Source: Methanoregula sp. (GTDB lineage Archaea > Halobacteriota > Methanomicrobia > Methanomicrobiales > Methanospirillaceae). Taken from it: a stretch of 6,057 bases of DNA. Below are positions 1 through 5,448 of the stretch, piece after piece. The notes under the pieces are model-generated. The model worked only from the letters and a program-made list of their open reading frames with translations, searched no databases and was not told the DNA's origin. A program made the translations under genes and the position numbers. Position 1 is the first letter of the stretch, and every line of letters starts with the position of its first letter. Location: NCBI GenBank assembly GCA_003136075.1, contig PNBP01000180.1, positions 1,990 through 8,046 of the forward strand. The letters are read 5' to 3'.

Positions 1-81
1 GGAGCCCCAAAGAACGTTATTGCAATTCAATTTAGGATTTATACAGGAACAAAAAAAGGATTCGTTGTAAAGAATTTTTTT
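1..81. other. 3' flank of the ATPase gene, no confident gene
   Basis: This AT-rich stretch follows the stop codon of the minus-strand ATPase gene. A short plus-strand frame is open from the left edge to a TAA at 68-70 (22 codons) and is followed at once by a run of eight T at 75-82. It could be the tail of a plus-strand gene converging from the left, but the peptide is too short to recognise. On the minus strand a TATA-like GTATAAAT at about 36-43 could belong to a gene further left. Confidence 0.3.
51..57 (-). terminator. T-tract terminator of the ATPase gene
   Basis: Seven A on the plus strand give seven T on the minus strand, about 25 nt past the ATPase stop codon. There is no strong GC hairpin in front of it, which fits the hairpin-independent, U-tract termination known in archaea. 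The plus-strand T8 at 75-82 faces the other way and could stop a gene arriving from the left. Confidence 0.45.
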
Positions 82-2481
82 TCAGGTAGGATGATGCAGC
101 AATTCACGAAGATTGTCGGTGCTTTTTTGAATTGCGTCAAATGATTTTTTTTGCCAGTAAATCTTATTCTTGAGATCATCATAACACCGACTGATTTTAT
201 CATTAATATCCTGTCTTCCCTTCAGAGTATCGACCTGTGCAAGGAGATTCACCGCTTGGAAAAGAATTTCGCGTTTTCTTTGTGTGTATAACAAATCCCA
301 TGATTTTTGTTCATATTTTTCAAAATCGGAACTATCAAGGGAACCTTTCATTCTTTCAAGAGCCATATCAAAATGTTTTTTTGAGATTGTTATGGGCTCA
401 TTAAAAGGTGTGATCTCTTTATTGGCATCCTCATATACCGTCAATTCATCAATCACAATTGCTTTGACTTCTCGTACTAGTGATTCCAAATCAGCCCCGA
501 CAAAGAAGGGAGTATTTTTTGCCAGTTCGTTAATTTGAACATCACTACCAAGTAGTTCTTCAATATCTTTGAGATATATTTTGAGAATTGCATTTCTCGC
601 TTCTTCATCAGGAGGAGGGATGTACAGATGTTTTTCTAATCTCCCTGGTCGTAGAAGTGCAGGATCCAGTAAATCAGGCCGGTTTGTTGCACCGATAACA
701 AATACATCTTTTAATTCCTCAATTCCATCTAATTCAGTTAAGAACTGACTCATCACGCTCTCTGTAACATGAGTTGAATCACTAAATGATCCTCTTTTAG
801 GAAACATCGAATCGATTTCATCAAAAAATAAGATGCATGGTGATGACTGCCTTGCTTTTCTGAACGCTTCCCGCACATGTTTTTCAGAATCGCCAACACC
901 TTTTGATAATAATTCAGGACCTTTTATTGAGATAAAATTGATATGCCTTTTACTTGCAATACCTTTGACAAGTAACGTCTTTCCGGTACCTGGTGGACCA
1001 AATAATAAAATCCCCTTAGGGGGTTTATAGTTTAATTTTTCAAAGAGCTGGGGGAAATGTAACCTGCCCTCTATTGTTTTAATAAGGGTGTCTTTGATTT
1101 CATCCAGACCAGCGATATTTTCCCACGGCACTTCAGGAATTTCAATACGGACTTCCCGTAACGCACTGGGTTGAACAATTTTTCTGGCCGAATCAAAATC
1201 ATATTTAGTAAGTTTTAGTTGTTCTATTACATCATTAGGAATCTCTTTGTTAATATCGATCAATGGGATAATTTTCCGTATCGCATTCATCGCTGCTTCT
1301 TTTACGAGAAGTGCAATATCTGCCCCAACAAATCCAAAGGTTGTTTCAGCAAAATCATCAAGGCTGATATCCTTATCAAGGGGAACTCCCCGTGTATGAA
1401 CCTGGAAAATTTCAAGGCGTCCCTTTTTATCAGGAATTCCAATCTCAATCTCTCTGTCAAATCTCCCACCCCGCCGAAGTGCCGGGTCAATCGAATTTGG
1501 CAGATTCGTAGCTGCGATGACGATAACCTGACCTCGGCCGGTCAGTCCATCCATAAGTGTAAGAAGTTGTGCTACAACACGACGTTCAACTTCTCCATGA
1601 ACCTCTTCACGTTTTGGAGCGATAGCATCAATTTCATCAATAAAAATAATGGATGGGGCGTACTCTTCTGCATTATGAAATTTATCTCGCAATGCTTTTT
1701 CACTATCCCCATAAAATTTGCTCATGATTTCAGGACCGGAGAGCGTAATAAAATGGGCATCAACTTCGTTGGCAACCGCTTTGGCAATCAGGGTCTTACC
1801 AGATCCCGGCGGACCATAAAATAGTACACCTTTGGGGGGTTTTATTCCTAATTTTTCAAAAATTTCAGGATGGCGTAAGGGTAATTCAATCATCTCCCTC
1901 ACGAGCTGGAGTTCTCGTTCCAATCCACCGATATCTTCGTACTGGATGTCAGATTTTTCCGAGGTACCTTCTTCAGGTTTGAAGGGTTCTTCAATTAACT
2001 CAATTTTAGTATCATCAGAGACTATTACGATCTCTTTTGGAGAGACCTTCACGATAACGAAAGTAATTGAATTACCTAATATATTATCGCGCAGCATCTG
2101 CCCTTCAATAATGGATCGTCCGCGCAATTTTCTCGAAAGGTATTGCGCCCCACCCACAAGGTTTGTTTTTTGAGTTGGTTGAATCACAACTTTCGTTGCA
2201 TAAACTGCTTCAGACTTCCGAATTTTCACTTTCTCGTCAATACCAGCATTAGCATTTCCCCGAATGGTACCATCAATTCGTAGGACCCCATATCCGGTGT
2301 CTTCTGCAGAACCGGGCCAGACGATCGCCGCTGCCTTCTTTTTTCCTTGAATCTCAATGACGTCCCCGGACACAAGTCCCAGTTTTTTCATCATATCAAC
2401 ACTGACTCGCGCAATGCCCTGGCTGGCGTCTCCGTGAGCTGCCTCTTTTACCGTCACCTCCGTATCGTTAGTTTCAGTCAT
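82..2481 (-). CDS. Cdc48/VAT-like double AAA+ ATPase, divergent D2 domain
   Basis: This 799-residue protein has the Cdc48/VAT architecture; the family unfolds and extracts proteins in the cytoplasm, often feeding the 20S proteasome. Residues about 1-170 are the N-domain (double-psi barrel plus second lobe, with [10 protein letters not shown] and a GYGVLRIDG stretch). D1 has Walker A GPPGSGKT (223-230), Walker B IIFIDEID (278-285), sensor AATN, arginine fingers R337 and R340, and an aromatic pore motif SKFYGDSE. D2 has GPPGTGKT (495-502), FFDEID (552-557), GATNRPD, and R611/R614. Both domains therefore look able to hydrolyse ATP. Oddities: the D2 pore loop reads SKGVGDSE, with G528 where the family normally has W; D1 has RRGGRFD rather than RRPGRFD; and an 80-residue helical, lysine-rich tail ends in HPT. 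Start: an upstream in-frame TTG at 2496 is possible, but ATG 2481 has GAGGTG seven bases before it. The gene is AT-rich relative to its neighbours. It may be a paralogue rather than the housekeeping Cdc48, so no symbol is given. Confidence 0.93.
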   Translation of the reverse strand: MTETNDTEVTVKEAAHGDASQGIARVSVDMMKKLGLVSGDVIEIQGKKKAAAIVWPGSAEDTGYGVLRIDGTIRGNANAGIDEKVKIRKSEAVYATKVVIQPTQKTNLVGGAQYLSRKLRGRSIIEGQMLRDNILGNSITFVIVKVSPKEIVIVSDDTKIELIEEPFKPEEGTSEKSDIQYEDIGGLERELQLVREMIELPLRHPEIFEKLGIKPPKGVLFYGPPGSGKTLIAKAVANEVDAHFITLSGPEIMSKFYGDSEKALRDKFHNAEEYAPSIIFIDEIDAIAPKREEVHGEVERRVVAQLLTLMDGLTGRGQVIVIAATNLPNSIDPALRRGGRFDREIEIGIPDKKGRLEIFQVHTRGVPLDKDISLDDFAETTFGFVGADIALLVKEAAMNAIRKIIPLIDINKEIPNDVIEQLKLTKYDFDSARKIVQPSALREVRIEIPEVPWENIAGLDEIKDTLIKTIEGRLHFPQLFEKLNYKPPKGILLFGPPGTGKTLLVKGIASKRHINFISIKGPELLSKGVGDSEKHVREAFRKARQSSPCILFFDEIDSMFPKRGSFSDSTHVTESVMSQFLTELDGIEELKDVFVIGATNRPDLLDPALLRPGRLEKHLYIPPPDEEARNAILKIYLKDIEELLGSDVQINELAKNTPFFVGADLESLVREVKAIVIDELTVYEDANKEITPFNEPITISKKHFDMALERMKGSLDSSDFEKYEQKSWDLLYTQRKREILFQAVNLLAQVDTLKGRQDINDKISRCYDDLKNKIYWQKKSFDAIQKSTDNLRELLHHPT

Positions 2482-2488
2482 CGTAAAA

Positions 2489-2494
2489 CACCTC
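2489..2494 (-). promoter_or_regulatory. Shine-Dalgarno that fixes the ATPase start
   Basis: GAGGTG on the minus strand lies seven bases before ATG 2481 and matches the archaeal anti-Shine-Dalgarno core. It overlaps the alternative TTG start at 2496-2494, which argues against that longer form. Confidence 0.8.
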
Positions 2495-2525
2495 AATACT
2501 TCAAGGTTTATTTTAAGTTAGCGTG

Positions 2526-2539
2526 CTATAAACTATAAA
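2526..2539 (-). promoter_or_regulatory. Tandem TATA box for the ATPase gene
   Basis: On the minus strand the heptamer TTTATAG occurs twice back to back (2539-2533 and 2532-2526). A TATA box here would place transcription starts about 25 bases downstream, near 2503-2511, giving a leader of roughly 22-30 nt that includes the GAGGTG site. The doubling could allow two staggered starts. Confidence 0.6.
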
Positions 2540-2646
2540 CATCCGGTTAGCTCCAGCCACCGTACTTTCTATCCCAATTAAATAAATACTTCAAAGAGTC
2601 CATTCGATTTTATCCAAAGATACAACTACAATAATTCGATCATATT

Positions 2647-2687
2647 GGGACGCATTGACCTGCATTAAGGGAACATCCTTGAGTCCC
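2647..2687. promoter_or_regulatory. Stem-loop between the divergent promoters
   Basis: GGGAC (2647-2651) is complementary to GTCCC (2683-2687). Inside it, TTAAGG (2665-2670) pairs with CCTTGA (2677-2682), with one G-T wobble, around a six-base loop. The two stems stack on the right side and leave a 13-nt bulge on the left. It would be part of the thiC leader only if thiC is transcribed from a distant promoter near 2577; otherwise it could be a protein-binding site. Function unknown. Confidence 0.3.
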
Positions 2688-2704
2688 ATCCCACCTCCAT
2701 TACC

Positions 2705-2712
2705 TTAAATCA
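2705..2712 (+). promoter_or_regulatory. Candidate TATA box of thiC
   Basis: TTAAATCA resembles an archaeal TATA box and would give a start near 2732-2737 and a leader of about 65 nt. A weaker alternative is ATTTATC at 2767-2773, which would give an almost leaderless transcript. The choice cannot be settled from sequence alone. Confidence 0.4.
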
Positions 2713-2718
2713 ACTTTA

Positions 2719-2735
2719 CTTGTTTTCTTAACAAG
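2719..2735. promoter_or_regulatory. Palindromic operator candidate upstream of thiC
   Basis: CTTGTT (2719-2724) and AACAAG (2730-2735) form a perfect 6-bp inverted repeat around TTCTT. It begins seven bases after the TATA-like TTAAATCA and spans the predicted start region, a typical place for a repressor in archaea. Thiamin genes of Methanomicrobia are known to be controlled by ThiR-type DNA-binding regulators; whether this is such a site is inference, since I cannot compare it with the known motif. Confidence 0.35.
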
Positions 2736-2798
2736 CCAGATTTAGTCCAGAATTGCAAAACCGAGCATTTATCTTGTCTTTTGTGGAACTGGTAAGGT

Positions 2799-4076
2799 AT
2801 GAGTTTAGTTGCTGATGCAAAGCGTGGCATCGTTACCGATGAGATGAAACAGGTTGCCGCCCAAGAGGGCGTCACAGAAGATTTTGTCCGGCGCAGTGTC
2901 GCCGAAGGCCATATTGTCATCCCGGTCTCCCCGTACCGGAAAGTGAAAATCTGCGGTATCGGTGAAGGTCTGCGTACCAAAGTAAACGCATCTATTGGGA
3001 CATCAACAGATATTGTTGATATCCCGCAGGAACTTGAAAAAGCCCGGCAGGCAGAGCGTGCCGGTGCCGATACCCTGATGGAACTCTCGACCGGTGGCGA
3101 CTTTGTCGAGATCAGAAAACAGGTAATTGCCAATACTACCCTCTCGGTAGGTTGTGTACCACTGTACCAGGCATTTATAGAAGCCGCACAAAAAGACGGG
3201 GCTGTCGTCAATATGAATGAGGACGACCTCTTCCGGATCACCGCAGAACAGGCCAAACTCGGTACAAACTTTATGGCAATCCACACCGGCATCAACTGGG
3301 AAACGGTAAAACGGCTTCGCAACCAGGGCCGGCATGCCGGGCTTGTATCCCGTGGCGGCGCATTCATGACCGCATGGATGCTCCATAACGAAAAAGAGAA
3401 CCCGCTCTACTCTGAATTTGACTACCTTCTGGAGATCATGAAAGAGCACGAAGTCACCCTGTCGATGGGGAACGGCATGCGGGCAGGCGCCATCCACGAT
3501 GCAACTGACCGTGCTGCCGTGCAGGAACTCCTGATCAATGCCGAGCTTGCCGACAAGGCGCATCAACAGGATGTGCAGGTAATCGTTGAAGGACCAGGTC
3601 ACGTCCCCATCGATGAAATTGCAGCAAATGTCACCCTGATGAAGCGGGTGACCAACAACAAGCCGTTCTACATGCTCGGCCCCATCGTCACCGATATCGC
3701 ACCGGGGTATGATGACCGTGTTGCCGCGATTGGCGCCGCTATTTCCTCCTCCCTTGGTGCAGATTTCATCTGCTACGTCACTCCTGCTGAACACCTCGCA
3801 CTCCCGACACCGGAAGAAGTCTATGAAGGCGTCATGAGCTCCCGTATTGCCGCTCATGTCGGCGATATGGTAAAACTGAAAAAGACCCGGGCTGCTGACC
3901 TCGAGATGGGGCATGCACGCCGCGATCTTGACTGGGAGCGCCAGTTTGGTATCGCGATGAACCCAGAGCGGGCACGCAGGATCCGCAGCGAGCGCATGCC
4001 AGCAGATACTGATGGTTGCACGATGTGCGGGGATTACTGCGCAATCAAGATTGTCAACCGGTATTTCAAATTCTGA
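2799..4076 (+). CDS. thiC: Phosphomethylpyrimidine synthase ThiC
   Basis: ThiC is a cytoplasmic radical-SAM enzyme that rearranges aminoimidazole ribotide (AIR) into HMP phosphate, the pyrimidine half of thiamin. The 425-residue length fits the short form of archaea and clostridia, without the N-terminal extension of E. coli-type ThiC. Family motifs occur in order: LSTGGD (96-101), SRGGA (184-188), MGNGMRAGAIHDATD (223-237), EGPGHVP (264-270), TDIAPGYD (298-305) and CYVTPAEHL (325-333). H268 and H332 are the likely metal-site histidines. The C-terminal cluster motif is C407, C410, C414 (CTMCGDYC), that is CX2CX3C, one residue shorter than the CX2CX4C usually quoted. An in-frame TAA two codons upstream makes ATG 2799 the first possible start; the ribosome site is weak (GGTAAGG, too close to the ATG). 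The gene stands alone, with no other thi gene in view, and is GC-richer than the ATPase gene. Confidence 0.97.
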   Translation: MSLVADAKRGIVTDEMKQVAAQEGVTEDFVRRSVAEGHIVIPVSPYRKVKICGIGEGLRTKVNASIGTSTDIVDIPQELEKARQAERAGADTLMELSTGGDFVEIRKQVIANTTLSVGCVPLYQAFIEAAQKDGAVVNMNEDDLFRITAEQAKLGTNFMAIHTGINWETVKRLRNQGRHAGLVSRGGAFMTAWMLHNEKENPLYSEFDYLLEIMKEHEVTLSMGNGMRAGAIHDATDRAAVQELLINAELADKAHQQDVQVIVEGPGHVPIDEIAANVTLMKRVTNNKPFYMLGPIVTDIAPGYDDRVAAIGAAISSSLGADFICYVTPAEHLALPTPEEVYEGVMSSRIAAHVGDMVKLKKTRAADLEMGHARRDLDWERQFGIAMNPERARRIRSERMPADTDGCTMCGDYCAIKIVNRYFKF

Positions 4077-4124
4077 TTTCCATCACTTTTTAGAAAATTT
4101 TCAGTATGATGGATGGACAAACCA

Positions 4125-4160
4125 ATATGCCTAAAGGCATGTATTATCAAAACAGTTTTT
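4125..4160 (+). terminator. Weak hairpin and T-tract after thiC
   Basis: ATGCC (4127-4131) and GGCAT (4136-4140) form a stem with a TAAA loop, about 50 nt past the thiC stop, extendable by a wobble pair and an A-T pair. A run of five T follows at 4156-4160. Longer T7 runs at 4196-4202 and 4231-4237 are further termination candidates for readthrough. Confidence 0.4.
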
Positions 4161-4230
4161 GTTAAATGCTAGCTTATGAAAATACAATTCTGATATTTTT
4201 TTCAATTGGTGAAAATGTAGGATCATCTGA

Positions 4231-4237
4231 TTTTTTT
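4231..4237 (+). terminator. T7 tract downstream of thiC
   Basis: Seven T on the plus strand directly before the GC-rich island. With the T7 at 4196-4202 it could end thiC transcripts in the archaeal U-tract manner. It lies 155 nt past the stop codon, so it may be a back-up site. Confidence 0.3.
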
Positions 4238-4246
4238 AAGATTTGT

Positions 4247-4394
4247 CCCACCCCAGCGGGGGTCTCTCTGGGGTCTCGTCGACCCCGCGCCGGGCAAGAC
4301 GGTTTTCAATCTCAACAAGAAGGAATGATATTCGTCATGTATGGCGACCTCTCATTTTAGAACCGTCGCGGGGGCGCCCCATATGGGGCGGGGG
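4247..4394. repeat. GC-rich island of overlapping inverted repeats
   Basis: Two very GC-rich blocks (39 of 49 bases in 4247-4295; 27 of 32 in 4363-4394) sit in AT-rich spacer. Left block: ACCCC (4250-4254) pairs with GGGGT (4259-4263); GGGGTC (4270-4275) pairs with GACCCC (4281-4286); CCCCAG (4251-4256) can instead pair with CTGGGG (4268-4273). Right block: GGGGCGCCCC (4371-4380) overlaps the perfect palindrome CGCCCCATATGGGGCG (4375-4390). The blocks also pair with each other: GACGGTT (4298-4304) with AACCGTC (4361-4367) and CCCCGC (4283-4288) with GCGGGG (4368-4373). It could be a REP-like repeat, a structured RNA or a decayed mobile element. Only one copy is in view, so no family can be named. 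Confidence 0.55.
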
Positions 4395-4398
4395 AGTT

Positions 4399-4413
4399 CA
4401 TCATAATATGATG
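4399..4413. repeat. 15-bp AT-rich palindrome
   Basis: CATCATA, a central A, then TATGATG form a perfect odd-length inverted repeat eight bases beyond the GC-rich palindrome at 4375-4390. It could be a binding site or part of the same structured element. Function unknown. Confidence 0.4.
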
Positions 4414-4484
4414 TAATGAGAACTTTTGATTTATGAACGTATTTGGACAGGTCAAGATCTGCCCATTTAAGTATAGTAAAGAAC

Positions 4485-4491
4485 AAAAAAA
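4485..4491 (-). terminator. T-tract terminator of rnz
   Basis: Seven A on the plus strand give seven T on the minus strand, 18 nt beyond the rnz stop codon. The minus-strand context TTATTTTTTTGTTC is T-rich without a hairpin, as expected for an archaeal intrinsic terminator. Confidence 0.55.
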
Positions 4492-4509
4492 TAACGAAAA
4501 TCCGCCCGG

Positions 4510-5448
4510 TCAATCCCGGAAGGGGACTTCAATCATCTCACGGTCATTGGGTGCAATAACCGTCCCGGAAAATTTCTCCTTCGCGTCACGAAGGTGATTT
4601 GTTGCATCGGTGTACCGGGAACTGACATGGATTAACGCGAGGGTTTTTGCCTGCGATGCCGTCGCTGCTTCTCCGGCCTGTGCGGCAGTTGCGTGGTAAA
4701 ATTCTGCAGCACGCTGCTTTTCCGCTTCATCATAGGTCGCATCATGGATGAGCAGGTCCGCATTTTTGGCAAAATCCACCAGCGCCGGAATGATCGGGCG
4801 GGTATCGCCGGTATAGACGATTTTCCTGCCCGGGCGCATCTCGCCCATTACGTCTGACGGTTTGACCTCGGTCTTTACACCCTCTTTCTCAACGGTGATC
4901 GTCTCCCCGCGCTGGAGCCGGCCAAACAGCGGGCCCGGGGGGACTCCAAGTTCTATCGCATGCTCGCGGTCAAACCGTCCCGGGCGGGGGTCTTCTTCAA
5001 GGGAATACCCAAGCGCCGGCATCCCGTGGCTCACGGCAAAACTGGTGACCGTATAGCCATCGAACCGCACCCATGAGCCGTGTGACAATTCAACCGACTG
5101 GATGGGAAACTTCAGGTTACCTTTGCTGATCTGCTGGAGCGTGGCGACAAATTCATGCACCCAGAGCGGACCATAGATAGTGAGCGGATCGGTGCGCCCG
5201 TTAAATGACATCGTCTGTACAAGCCCGAAAATACCCAGAAAATGGTCGGCATGCCAGTGCGTGATAAAGATCGCATTGATCGTAAAACCGCACCGGGCCC
5301 GCATCATCTGCTGCTGTGCGCCTTCACCGCAGTCAAAGAGCAGCGTATCATTGCCCCGCCGGACCATGATGCAGGGAGGATTGCGCACCGGAGTCGGGAG
5401 CGCTCCTGCCGTGCCGAGGAAATAGACCTGAAGAGTCTCCCCGCTCAT
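4510..5448 (-). CDS. rnz: Ribonuclease Z (tRNA 3'-end endonuclease)
   Basis: RNase Z cuts the 3' trailer from pre-tRNAs in the cytoplasm. This 312-residue protein has the usual short-form length and a metallo-beta-lactamase fold with two-zinc ligands: FDCGEG (38-43), motif II THWHADH (H64, H66, D68, H69), H141 in SHGMPALGY, D215 in YTGDTR, and H274 in HVSSRY. H252 lies in the family HATAAQAG segment, and LGVPPGPLFGRLQRGE (167-182) matches the region around the tRNA-gripping arm. Motif II reads HWHADH, where many homologues have HLHGDH; all metal ligands are kept. The frame is open upstream to 5562, but homology begins at MSGETLQVYFLGTAG, so ATG 5448 is the start. This ATG overlaps the TGA of the upstream gene (ATGA, 4 bp), which suggests one transcript and translational coupling. 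A weak AGGACG lies about ten bases before it, inside the upstream gene. Confidence 0.95.
   Translation of the reverse strand: MSGETLQVYFLGTAGALPTPVRNPPCIMVRRGNDTLLFDCGEGAQQQMMRARCGFTINAIFITHWHADHFLGIFGLVQTMSFNGRTDPLTIYGPLWVHEFVATLQQISKGNLKFPIQSVELSHGSWVRFDGYTVTSFAVSHGMPALGYSLEEDPRPGRFDREHAIELGVPPGPLFGRLQRGETITVEKEGVKTEVKPSDVMGEMRPGRKIVYTGDTRPIIPALVDFAKNADLLIHDATYDEAEKQRAAEFYHATAAQAGEAATASQAKTLALIHVSSRYTDATNHLRDAKEKFSGTVIAPNDREMIEVPFRD

Larger units (their letters stand above)
2482..2798. other. Divergent intergenic regulatory region
   Basis: This 317-bp spacer separates the 5' ends of the ATPase (minus) and thiC (plus) genes and contains no convincing ORF. The half near the ATPase holds a tandem TATA box; the half near thiC holds a TATA-like box and an inverted repeat. 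A further AT-rich stretch at about 2577-2592 (ATTAAATAAATACT) could be a TATA box on either strand. A stem-loop at 2647-2687 lies between them. No TPP riboswitch could be made out by eye. Confidence 0.7.
4077..4509. other. Convergent intergenic spacer
   Basis: This 433-bp region lies between the 3' ends of thiC and rnz. Its outer parts are AT-rich with several T- or A-runs that fit terminators of both genes; the middle is a GC-rich palindromic island, listed separately. A 64-codon plus-strand frame crosses the island (4166-4360) but has no ribosome site and a low-complexity translation, so no protein gene is called. A hairpin at 4445-4464 (GGaCAGGT, loop CAAG, ATCTGcCC, one A-C mismatch) is also present. 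Confidence 0.75.

Noticed and set aside
2..70. 22-codon plus-strand tail ending at TAA 68-70
   Set aside because: A T8 run follows it, but the peptide is too short to recognise and random open frames of this length are common.
2482..2496. TTG start of the ATPase at 2496
   Set aside because: The Shine-Dalgarno GAGGTG lies within this extension and is correctly spaced for ATG 2481.
3003..3914. Long minus-strand ORF of 303 codons inside thiC
   Set aside because: It is antisense to a clearly conserved gene; its length is a by-product of thiC codon use, and its translation matches nothing I recognise.
4301..4330. CRISPR-repeat-like stretch (GGTTTTCAATCTCAACAAG)
   Set aside because: It resembles some archaeal repeats, but there is only one copy, no spacers and no cas gene.
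4166..4360. 64-codon plus-strand ORF across the intergenic island
   Set aside because: It has no ribosome site, a low-complexity translation over the GC-rich block, and no recognisable domain; the palindromes explain the sequence better.
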